The notes beneath the pieces were generated by a model, which saw only the letters and a program-made list of their open reading frames with translations, made no database searches and was not told the origin of the DNA. Source: DATMBF01 sp035559595 (GTDB lineage: Bacteria > Bacteroidota > Ignavibacteria > UBA10030). From it: a DNA stretch of 64,000 bases. Position numbers and translations under genes: made by a program. The DNA is taken from positions 1 through 64,000 of the forward strand of contig DATMBF010000007.1 in NCBI GenBank assembly GCA_035559595.1, in the 5' to 3' direction. The number at the start of each line of letters is the position of its first letter. The first letter of the stretch is position 1. Positions 1 through 6,856 of this stretch are shown here, in pieces.

Positions 1-189
1 GCCGGGAAGATTACCTATTTCTTCGATGTGAAGGAGGCCAAGAACAGCTCGAAGTACTTGACCATCACCCTCAGCCAGCCGTCGAAGGAGAATCCGTCCA
101 AGTTCAGCAAGCGGAGTATTAACGTGTTTTCGACTGCGGCACAGGATTTCAGCAAAGCGCTTGAAGAAGCTATCGGGCAGCTGAAGTAA
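1..189 (+). CDS. PUR-alpha-like DNA/RNA-binding protein (DUF3276), C-terminal part
   Basis: The window opens inside a reading frame that gives 62 residues and ends at TAA 187-189. The visible part begins AGKITYFFDVKEAKNSSKYL and continues LTITLSQPS, then ends with a helical DFSKALEEAIGQLK. The YFFDVK...YLTIT pattern is that of the PUR domain of DUF3276 proteins, small single-strand nucleic-acid-binding proteins found in nearly all Bacteroidota and related phyla. The N-terminus lies outside the window. A rho-independent terminator follows 23 bases after the stop, so this gene ends its transcript. Role in the cell is not well established; nucleic-acid binding is inferred from the fold. Confidence 0.8.
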   Translation, partial: AGKITYFFDVKEAKNSSKYLTITLSQPSKENPSKFSKRSINVFSTAAQDFSKALEEAIGQLK

Positions 190-212
190 TTCGAGAACTT
201 CGGTCACGGGAT

Positions 213-245
213 GTCCCTTGGGATTACGATCTCAAGGGACTTTTT
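213..245 (+). terminator. Rho-independent terminator after the PUR-domain gene
   Basis: GTCCCTTG at 213-220 pairs perfectly with CAAGGGAC at 233-240, extended inward by a G-T, a G-C and an A-T pair around a six-base loop (TTACGA). A T-rich run (TTTTTCTTTC) starts at 241. This is a textbook intrinsic terminator. It also argues against any dnaG start upstream of it. Confidence 0.9.
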
Positions 246-294
246 CTTTCCATCGGATTGCTTGTCCACAGTTATTTCTGTAGATTTGCCTTCA

Positions 295-2166
295 ATGCGT
301 ATCCCACCCGAAACAATCGACCAGATCCGTGATGCTAACGATATTGTAGAAATCATTGGGGGATTCGTCCGCCTCCGGAAGCGCGGCAAGAACTACATCG
401 GTCTCTGTCCCTTCCATCAGGAAAAGACGCCTTCGTTTACCGTGAGTCAGGAAAAACAGATGTATCATTGCTTTGGCTGCGGGAAGGGGGGCAACGTGTT
501 CACATTCGTGATGGAGACGGAAAAAGTCTCGTTTGTGGAGGCGGTTCGATCACTTGCCGAAAGGGTTGGGATTGCGCTTCCGAGCGAGTCGGGCGATGCT
601 CGCTCGAGCGAAATCGAGAATCTCTACAATGTGTGCAGAGCCGCAGGGTTGTTCTTTCACAGAAATCTCGAGACCTCTGAAGGGACAACCGCCCTCGAGT
701 ACTTCCGGGGTCGAGGTTTTTCGGAAGAGACCATCAAGACGTTTGGTCTTGGCTATGCGCTCAATTCCTGGGATGGGCTGATCAATCATGCCAAGCGTGA
801 GGGACTGAATCCCGAGTATCTCCTCAAGGCCGGCCTCGTGCGGACGAGGGATGATGGCTCGATGTACGACTACTTTCGGGGTCGGGCAATGTTTCCGATC
901 CTTTCGACGAGTGGGCGGGTTCTTGGATTTGGAGCGAGGAAGATCCGCAGCGACGATCCGATCGAAGGAAAGTACATCAACTCCCCGGAAACTCCGATCT
1001 ACAACAAAAGTAGAATCCTCTTCGGCCTGTTCCATACCAAAGAGTCCATCCGTAGCGAGGAGAGGGCACTTCTGGTTGAAGGCTATGCCGATCTCATCTC
1101 TCTATTCCAGGCTGGAGTCCAGAACGTGGTAGCCTCAAGCGGAACGGCGTTAACTTCAGAGCAGCTCCAGCTTCTTGGTCGGTACAGCAAAAAGCTCGTC
1201 CTTGTTTACGACGCTGATTCCGCCGGCTCTTCGGCTGCCGTGCGGGGAATTGACTTAGCGCTCGGGCAGGATTTTGATGTGCAGGTTGCGGAGTTGCCGG
1301 AAGGGGAAGATCCGGACACGTTTGTGCGAAAGCATGGAGCGGCGGAATTCCGGGCTCTCGTGGCTCGGTCAGTTTCGCTCATCGATTTCAAGATGGGACG
1401 ATTCCGGGCAGCTGGACATCTTACGACTCCCGAGGGGCAAGCGCAGGCTGTTCGCTCTGTCGTTCAATCCATTGCCAAAATGAAAGATGAACTCAAGCGC
1501 AGTTTCTACGTTAAAGAAGTTGCCCAGAAGTACGAGCTTTATGAATCCGTTCTTCATCGGGAGCTTGAGCGGTGGATTGAGCGTGACAAATCCGTGGGCA
1601 CGAGGGTGCAGGTTAGCACAAGATTGAGCCCACCTGAGCCTGTGGAGCCCCAGGCCCTCACTGATCCACCGGCGGCAGAACGCGACGTCGTGAAAATTGC
1701 ACTTGAGGGAGAGTGGGAAATCCTTGGTTATGTGATGGGAGAAGTCGCTCTTACCGATTTTACCGATCCGCGCGTGCGCAGTATCCTCGAGAAGATTCTG
1801 GAGTATGTTGAGGGGGGGAGGGATGTTCTGGCGACGTCGTTTATCGATAATCTCAATGATCCAGAGTTGAAACGACTCGTCAGTGATGTTACGATGAGTC
1901 GGTACGAGATAAGCAAAGCGTGGGAGGAGATGGAGGTGGAGATCGATGAGCCCGATCCCTGGACAATCGCCCGGGCAGCTGTGGCGCGAATCAAGCGGGG
2001 AAAGATCCAGCGTGAAATCGAGGAGAATCAGAAGAGACTTCGCGAGGCTGTTCAACAGGGAATTGATTCAATGCCTTATGTCGCCAGGCATCAGGAGCTG
2101 TTAGGTCGGCTCAAGGAGATTGACCAGTTGCTCTCCAATCCACCCCAGCCGACGGTACAGGGATAG
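295..2166 (+). CDS. dnaG: DNA primase DnaG
   Basis: Synthesises RNA primers at the replication fork together with the replicative helicase. The 623-residue product has the three expected parts. First is a CHC2 zinc ribbon with C38, H41, C59 and C62 (LCPFHQEKTPSF...YHCFGCGKGGN). Next comes the primase core with a TOPRIM fold (LVEGYADLI with the catalytic Glu near residue 262, then VYDADSAG). Last is a divergent C-terminal helicase-interacting region from about residue 440. The frame stays open up to 211, but that start would lie inside the terminator stem; ATG 295 gives MRIPPETIDQIR, where primases normally begin. No strong Shine-Dalgarno is seen. The next gene starts about 70 bases downstream on the same strand. 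Confidence 0.95.
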   Translation: MRIPPETIDQIRDANDIVEIIGGFVRLRKRGKNYIGLCPFHQEKTPSFTVSQEKQMYHCFGCGKGGNVFTFVMETEKVSFVEAVRSLAERVGIALPSESGDARSSEIENLYNVCRAAGLFFHRNLETSEGTTALEYFRGRGFSEETIKTFGLGYALNSWDGLINHAKREGLNPEYLLKAGLVRTRDDGSMYDYFRGRAMFPILSTSGRVLGFGARKIRSDDPIEGKYINSPETPIYNKSRILFGLFHTKESIRSEERALLVEGYADLISLFQAGVQNVVASSGTALTSEQLQLLGRYSKKLVLVYDADSAGSSAAVRGIDLALGQDFDVQVAELPEGEDPDTFVRKHGAAEFRALVARSVSLIDFKMGRFRAAGHLTTPEGQAQAVRSVVQSIAKMKDELKRSFYVKEVAQKYELYESVLHRELERWIERDKSVGTRVQVSTRLSPPEPVEPQALTDPPAAERDVVKIALEGEWEILGYVMGEVALTDFTDPRVRSILEKILEYVEGGRDVLATSFIDNLNDPELKRLVSDVTMSRYEISKAWEEMEVEIDEPDPWTIARAAVARIKRGKIQREIEENQKRLREAVQQGIDSMPYVARHQELLGRLKEIDQLLSNPPQPTVQG

Positions 2167-2236
2167 CCACGGGCCAATTCTCGTCCGAGGTTGGATTTCT
2201 CCAAGGAGGATTCTTTTGCGGCGAACGACACCATTA

Positions 2237-2455
2237 ATGATTCATATTGTTCCGGGGAAGTGTGACTTCTGCGGTTGCTGCGTGGGGGTCTGCCCCGAAG
2301 ATGCCATCGAGTTGATGGAGGCGAAGATTTCCATCATCGATGAGCGATGCACAAACTGCCGGAAGTGCGTTTGGGCCTGTCCCTGGGAGGTCATCGAGTT
2401 CCATCGAGAAGGGATTGATCACCTGCCAAAGGATGTTCCAGTTCCAATCCCTTGA
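2237..2455 (+). CDS. 2[4Fe-4S] ferredoxin
   Basis: A 72-residue bacterial-type ferredoxin with two complete cluster motifs: CDFCGCCVGVCP and CTNCRKCVWACP. The start ATG 2237 gives MIHIVPGKCDFC; the frame is open further upstream but that stretch lacks any ferredoxin features. It ends six bases before the flavoprotein gene at 2462, so the two are almost certainly co-transcribed. The natural inference is that this ferredoxin supplies electrons to that reductase; an analogous ferredoxin partnership is known for archaeal geranylgeranyl reductases. Confidence 0.9.
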   Translation: MIHIVPGKCDFCGCCVGVCPEDAIELMEAKISIIDERCTNCRKCVWACPWEVIEFHREGIDHLPKDVPVPIP

Positions 2456-2461
2456 TTTCGC

Positions 2462-3643
2462 ATGAGTTATTCTACACTGAAAGATTCGTATGATGTTATT
2501 GTTGTCGGTGCTGGTCCGGCCGGCTCCACAGCAGCGCGATATGCCGCTGCCGGTGGTGCCAGCGTCCTGATGCTTGAGAAGGATCGGGATGTCGGTTACC
2601 CCGTCCGGTGCGGTGAGGCAGTAAGTCATGAAGGAGTGATTCAGTTCATCGAACCCGACCCAAAGTGGATCGGTTCGACGGTGACCAAGTTCCGCCTCGT
2701 TGCACCCAATGGAAAAGAGGTCATCCCCCGTCTCGATGGAATCGGTTACGTGCTCGAACGTCGGATCTTCGATTATGAGCTGGCGAAGGTCGCTGCCAAA
2801 GAAGGAGCTGAGGTTGTCACAAAGGCGTATGTCTACGATCTGCTGAGATCGAATGGCGACATTCGGGGAGTGAAGGTCATGATCAAGGACGAGAAGATTG
2901 AGATTGGAGCCAAAGTCGTTATTGGTGCCGATGGTGTTGAGAGCAGGGTGGGGAAATGGGCGGGGATTGACACAACGTGTCATATCCGCGACATGGAAAG
3001 CTGTGCACAGATGACCATTGCGGGAATCGATGTCGAAGAAGATGTCCTCGATTTCTACTTTGGGGATGACGTCGCACCCGGGGGATATCTTTGGATCTTT
3101 CCTAAAGGGCGGAACACAGCGAACGTGGGGCTCGGGGTCAGTGTGGAGGAGGCCAAGAAGAAATCTGCCATCCGCTATCTTCAGGAGTTCATGGAGAAGC
3201 GTTTCCCCAACGCAGCCGTTCTGACGCACATCGCCGGCGGCGTTCCCTGTGCCAAAACGTGCGATAAGATCGTGAAGAAGAATGTCATGTTGGTCGGCGA
3301 TGCGGCACATCAAGTCAATCCGGTATCGGGTGGCGGCATCATCAGCGGAATGATCGGAGGAATGATTGCAGGTCAGGTGGCTGCCGAAGCCGTCCGTATG
3401 AAGGACAATCGGCATCTTGCGGAATACGAGAAACGCTGGCACAAACGGCTCGGCTGGCGACACGAGGTGTTTTATCGAATCAAAGAGTCGATTTCCGAAT
3501 TTTCCGACGAGACCCTCAACAAGATTGCCGAAAGCGCGCTCAAGCTCCCCGAGCAAAAGCGAACACTCGGCGGGATTTTCCGCACAGCCCTCTGGAATCA
3601 ACCGTCACTCCTCTTTGACGTAGCAAAAGTGTTTGTTTCTTAG
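2462..3643 (+). CDS. Geranylgeranyl reductase family FAD-dependent oxidoreductase
   Basis: A 393-residue flavoprotein that probably saturates double bonds in an isoprenoid chain. It opens with an FAD-binding Rossmann motif (DVIVVGAGPAGSTAARYAA), has the family Pro/Cys/Gly motif GYPVRCGEAVS near residue 45, and the second FAD motif VGDAAHQVNPVSGGG near residue 280. Length and motif order fit the GGR family that includes archaeal digeranylgeranyl-glycerophospholipid reductases, chlorophyll-pathway ChlP and menaquinone reductase MenJ. No bacteriochlorophyll genes are seen nearby, so menaquinone or another polyprenyl lipid is the more likely substrate. It directly follows a ferredoxin gene. Confidence 0.85.
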   Translation: MSYSTLKDSYDVIVVGAGPAGSTAARYAAAGGASVLMLEKDRDVGYPVRCGEAVSHEGVIQFIEPDPKWIGSTVTKFRLVAPNGKEVIPRLDGIGYVLERRIFDYELAKVAAKEGAEVVTKAYVYDLLRSNGDIRGVKVMIKDEKIEIGAKVVIGADGVESRVGKWAGIDTTCHIRDMESCAQMTIAGIDVEEDVLDFYFGDDVAPGGYLWIFPKGRNTANVGLGVSVEEAKKKSAIRYLQEFMEKRFPNAAVLTHIAGGVPCAKTCDKIVKKNVMLVGDAAHQVNPVSGGGIISGMIGGMIAGQVAAEAVRMKDNRHLAEYEKRWHKRLGWRHEVFYRIKESISEFSDETLNKIAESALKLPEQKRTLGGIFRTALWNQPSLLFDVAKVFVS

Positions 3644-3713
3644 GACTGCACCGTCCGATTCCAAATCGACTGACCTCGATCCCGAGGAGAACAGAACTTT
3701 ACGCGCATTATCC

Positions 3714-3734
3714 CCATTATTCCAACAATTCCAT
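3714..3734 (+). repeat. Short TTCCA-rich intergenic repeat, copy 1
   Basis: CCATTATTCCAACAATTCCAT lies in the space before efp. Nearly the same string, one base shorter, occurs at 43522-43541 in the space between larE and aroE. Both are in non-coding DNA and flanked by further TTCCA or ATTCC units. I read it as a small dispersed repeat; no function is evident. Confidence 0.45.
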
Positions 3735-3760
3735 CATTCCACCCAACCCTCATTCCTGCC

Positions 3761-3789
3761 TTGACTTTCCGGCATCTTTTCCGTACCAT
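3761..3789 (+). promoter_or_regulatory. Predicted promoter of efp-accB-accC
   Basis: TTGACT at 3761-3766 is followed after exactly 17 bases by TACCAT at 3784-3789, the only good -35/-10 pair in the 210-base gap ahead of efp. The start codon of efp lies about 65 bases downstream. No terminator is seen between efp, accB and accC, so the promoter probably serves all three. Confidence 0.55.
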
Positions 3790-3853
3790 TTCAGGCATTT
3801 TTTGCAAAAACTGAGTAGTTTTTATCAAAAAGAAAGGGTTTTTGGCAGTTTTT

Positions 3854-4417
3854 ATGGCAACTACGGCTGATTTTCGAGTTGGGATGGTTATCAAGTTCAA
3901 CGGGGAGCTTCATCGGATCGAGGAGTATATCCACAGAACGCCCGGCAACCTGCGGGCGTTTGTCCAAGCCAAGCTCCGGAATCTCAAGACTGGTCGCGTT
4001 ACCGAGAACAGATTCCGGTCGGGCGAGGAGGTGGAGGAGGTCCGCCTTGAGCAAAAGGAATTCCAATACCTCTATCATGATGGTGCGAGCTATCAGTTCA
4101 TGGACAAGGAGACCTACGAGCAGATTCCGGTGGACGAGAAGGTGCTTGGCGAGGGGGCGAAGTTCCTGAAGGAAGGGGAGACTGTTCAGCTCATGATGGT
4201 AGGTTCCCAAATTGTTGGGGCTGAGCTGCCGTTTAACGTGGAGCTACGCGTGGTCGAAACCGTGCCTGGCGTTCGTGGAGATACCGCGACTGGCGCAACC
4301 AAGCCGGCGAGGGTGGAAACGGGAGCGACGGTTCAGGTTCCGCTCTTTATTAATGAGGGTGATCTCATCCGTGTGGACACAAGGACGGGCGAATACCTGG
4401 AGCGGAGCAAGAACTGA
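3854..4417 (+). CDS. efp: Translation elongation factor P
   Basis: EF-P binds ribosomes stalled on polyproline stretches and promotes peptide-bond formation. The 187-residue product has the standard three domains, and the C-terminal signature GDLIRVDTRTGEYLERSK is clear. ATG 3854 gives MATTADFRVGM, the usual N-terminus; a TTG four codons upstream is less likely. The loop that carries the modified lysine in Escherichia coli (PGKGQAF, Lys34) reads PGNLRAF here, so Asn32 occupies the tip and there is no Lys or Arg at the modification site. The gene is followed at 34 bases by accB, an uncommon but known linkage. Confidence 0.95.
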   Translation: MATTADFRVGMVIKFNGELHRIEEYIHRTPGNLRAFVQAKLRNLKTGRVTENRFRSGEEVEEVRLEQKEFQYLYHDGASYQFMDKETYEQIPVDEKVLGEGAKFLKEGETVQLMMVGSQIVGAELPFNVELRVVETVPGVRGDTATGATKPARVETGATVQVPLFINEGDLIRVDTRTGEYLERSKN

Positions 4418-4450
4418 GCGAAGTGTTCTGCACAAGACTAAGGAGTCTTC

Positions 4451-4936
4451 ATGGAACTTTCCTACATTAAGAAGATCATTAAACTGGTGGAGAACAGTGA
4501 CATTGATGAGGTTGAGATAGAGGAGGAAGGAAAGAAGATTCGCGTTGCAAAAAGTCGGAACTCTTTGCCGGCGAATTATCAGATTCCGATGATACCACCG
4601 CCGATGCATCTTCCTCTGTCTTCGCCTGCACCCTCAGCTCCAGCAACTGCGGGTGGGCCCGCTCCTGGAGAACCCAAGCCTTCTACTGAAAAGAAGTACC
4701 ACGAGATTCGATCCCCCATTGTCGGCACATTCTACCGCGCTCCTGCTCCCGATGCAGAACCCTATGTTGAGGTCGGTCAGCGGATTTCCAAAGGGACAGT
4801 CCTCTGCATCGTTGAGGCCATGAAGCTGATGAATGAGATCGAATCGGATGTGGATGGAACTCTTGTGAAAATTCTCGTCGAGAATGGGAAGCCGGTAGAA
4901 TACAATCAGACGCTCTTCCTCATTGATCCATCATAA
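4451..4936 (+). CDS. accB: Biotin carboxyl carrier protein of acetyl-CoA carboxylase
   Basis: Carries the biotin that shuttles carboxyl groups in the first committed step of fatty-acid synthesis. The 161-residue protein has a short N-terminal region, a Pro/Ala/Ser-rich flexible linker (residues about 45-75) and a C-terminal biotinyl domain with the canonical EAMKLMNE, in which Lys125 is the biotinylation site. A good Shine-Dalgarno (AAGGAG) precedes ATG 4451. It is followed by accC after a short spacer containing a six-base-pair hairpin at 4940-4956 that lacks a T-run. Confidence 0.95.
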   Translation: MELSYIKKIIKLVENSDIDEVEIEEEGKKIRVAKSRNSLPANYQIPMIPPPMHLPLSSPAPSAPATAGGPAPGEPKPSTEKKYHEIRSPIVGTFYRAPAPDAEPYVEVGQRISKGTVLCIVEAMKLMNEIESDVDGTLVKILVENGKPVEYNQTLFLIDPS

Positions 4937-5011
4937 TCCTCAACTTCTTGAGTTGATACTCCTGTGCCGAAGAGTATCAAGCATCAAACCGTTCAGAAAG
5001 AAAACGTCGAA

Positions 5012-6352
5012 GTGTTTCGAAAAGTCCTGATAGCGAATCGGGGTGAGATTGCTCTCCGTGTGATTCGCGCCTGCCGTGAGTTGGGAATCAAGACAGTCGC
5101 AGTTTATTCCGAGGCGGATCGATATTCTTTGCATGTGAAATTTGCCGACGAGGCGGTTTGCATCGGTCCGCCGCCAAGCAAAGAGAGCTACCTGAACATT
5201 CCGCGACTTATCGCAGCAGCAGAGGTCACAGGCGCCGATGCGATTCATCCCGGCTACGGGTTTCTCGCTGAGAACGCGGGGTTCGCGGAAATCTGTGCGG
5301 CGTCGGGATTAACATTCATCGGCCCCAAGCCTGATGCCATTACGGCAATGGGAGACAAGGCCCTGGCTAAAGATACCATGAGGAAGGCCGGGGTTCCTGT
5401 TGTTCCGGGCAGTGATGGCGTAATCACGGAGGTCAAAGATGCCAAGCGGGTCGCAAGTGATATCGGCTTTCCGGTTATCATCAAAGCGACTGCGGGTGGT
5501 GGGGGACGTGGGATGCGGATTGTTCGGGAGGCTGCTGAATTGGAGAACGCCTTTCGTACGGCGAGTCATGAGGCAGAGACGGCATTTGGAAATCCCTCCG
5601 TCTACATCGAAAAATACCTCGAAGAGCCAAGGCACGTGGAGATTCAGGTGATGGGCGATCGGTACGGAACGGTAGTGCATTTCGGCGAGCGTGACTGCTC
5701 GATTCAAAGGAGGCATCAGAAGCTCGTCGAGGAGTCTCCGTCCCCGGCCCTCACGGCAGAGATACGTGACGCCATGGGAAATGCCGCGGTGAAAGGGGCG
5801 AAGAGTGTTGGGTACACTGGTGCTGGGACAGTAGAGTTCTTGCTCGACAAGAATAAGAACTTCTATTTCATGGAAATGAATACGCGCATTCAGGTCGAGC
5901 ATCCGGTCACGGAGGAGGTCTACGGCATCGATCTGGTGAAGATGCAGATTGAGGTTGCTCAGGGGAAGCGGATCAAGAGGGGGGTGCTGAAACCCCAGTG
6001 GCATGCCATTGAGTGTCGCATTAATGCTGAGGATCCCGCGCACAATTTCCGCCCTTCACCGGGCAGGGTGAATACGTTCCATTTTCCTGGCGGATTTGGC
6101 GTGCGAGTCGATACCCACGCTTACGATGGATACGAGATTCCTCCCTACTATGACTCGCTTGTGGCGAAGCTGATTGTCAAAAGTCGCACACGCGAGGAAG
6201 CTGTCGAGAAAATGTACTATGCGTTGGATGAATTTGTGATTGAAGGGATCAAAACAACAATTCCCTTTCATCAGAAACTGATGCGGGATGAGCGATTTCG
6301 TAGCGGCAAGTTCGACACAAAATTCTTGGAGAGCTTCAACTTTGCTGATTGA
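5012..6352 (+). CDS. accC: Biotin carboxylase subunit of acetyl-CoA carboxylase
   Basis: ATP-dependent carboxylation of the biotin on AccB. The protein matches AccC throughout: start motif VFRKVLIANRGEIALRV, ATP-grasp glycine loop GGGGRGM, and EMNTRIQVEHPVTE at the active site. The frame opens at GTG 4964, but AccC proteins normally begin at the FRKVLIANRGE segment; I therefore chose GTG 5012, which has AGAAAG 11 bases upstream and gives 446 residues. The 4964 start would add 16 non-conserved residues and cannot be excluded. The carboxyltransferase genes (accA, accD) are not in the window. Confidence 0.93.
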   Translation: MFRKVLIANRGEIALRVIRACRELGIKTVAVYSEADRYSLHVKFADEAVCIGPPPSKESYLNIPRLIAAAEVTGADAIHPGYGFLAENAGFAEICAASGLTFIGPKPDAITAMGDKALAKDTMRKAGVPVVPGSDGVITEVKDAKRVASDIGFPVIIKATAGGGGRGMRIVREAAELENAFRTASHEAETAFGNPSVYIEKYLEEPRHVEIQVMGDRYGTVVHFGERDCSIQRRHQKLVEESPSPALTAEIRDAMGNAAVKGAKSVGYTGAGTVEFLLDKNKNFYFMEMNTRIQVEHPVTEEVYGIDLVKMQIEVAQGKRIKRGVLKPQWHAIECRINAEDPAHNFRPSPGRVNTFHFPGGFGVRVDTHAYDGYEIPPYYDSLVAKLIVKSRTREEAVEKMYYALDEFVIEGIKTTIPFHQKLMRDERFRSGKFDTKFLESFNFAD

Positions 6353-6402
6353 GATGGGAAGTTAGGATTGTCTAAGCTGTTTTTTCAGAAAGGCCATGGC
6401 AA

Positions 6403-6783
6403 ATGAATTTTCCGGCAAACCTCAAATACACAAAAGATCATGAATGGATTCGGATTGACGGCGGCTTTGGCTGGATCGGAATTACCGATTATGCACAAAG
6501 TGAGTTAGGGGATATCGTCTTTGTTGAGTTGCCTGCGGTGGGAGCCAAACTTGAACAAGGGAAGACCTTCGGCACCATCGAGGCCGTCAAGGCGGTTTCG
6601 GATCTCTACGCTCCGATGAGTGGAGAGGTGGTTGAGATCAACAAAGAAGTGCAGGATAGTCCCGAGGTCGTCAACAAGGAGCCGTATGAACGTGGTTGGA
6701 TGATCAAGGTGAAGATTGCCAACAGTGCAGAGCTTTCGAGTCTCCTCGATGCAGACAGCTACAAGAAGCTCATTGGAAAGTAG
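6403..6783 (+). CDS. gcvH: Glycine cleavage system H protein
   Basis: Lipoylated shuttle protein that carries the aminomethyl group between the P, T and L proteins. The 126-residue product has the lipoyl domain with the modification site Lys63 in IEAVKAVSD and the family pattern YTKDHEWI near the N-terminus. It precedes gcvP on the same strand with a 73-base gap. No gcvT is present in the window, so that subunit must be encoded elsewhere. I looked for a glycine riboswitch ahead of gcvH; the 50-base gap to accC is too short to hold one. Confidence 0.95.
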   Translation: MNFPANLKYTKDHEWIRIDGGFGWIGITDYAQSELGDIVFVELPAVGAKLEQGKTFGTIEAVKAVSDLYAPMSGEVVEINKEVQDSPEVVNKEPYERGWMIKVKIANSAELSSLLDADSYKKLIGK

Positions 6784-6856
6784 CGCCGATCTCGTCGGAG
6801 CGCGGTTTCCGGCCTGGTGTTCATCTCCTCGTTTTCCTTCACGATAGTTCAACACT

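Noticed and set aside
211..294. Longer N-terminus for DnaG starting at ATG 211
   Set aside because: The segment overlaps the terminator stem of the preceding gene and encodes residues not seen in primases; ATG 295 gives the normal start.
2234..3601. 455-codon open frame on the minus strand opposite the geranylgeranyl reductase
   Set aside because: It lies fully antisense to a well-supported gene, has no recognisable domain, and its composition (many His, Ser, Asp) is that of a codon-mirror frame.
2462..3643. Photosynthetic ChlP role for the GGR-family protein
   Set aside because: No bacteriochlorophyll or chlorosome genes in the window, and a dedicated ferredoxin precedes it; a quinone or lipid substrate fits better.
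6353..6402. Glycine riboswitch before gcvH
   Set aside because: The 50-base gap is too short for even one glycine aptamer and no conserved aptamer core is seen.
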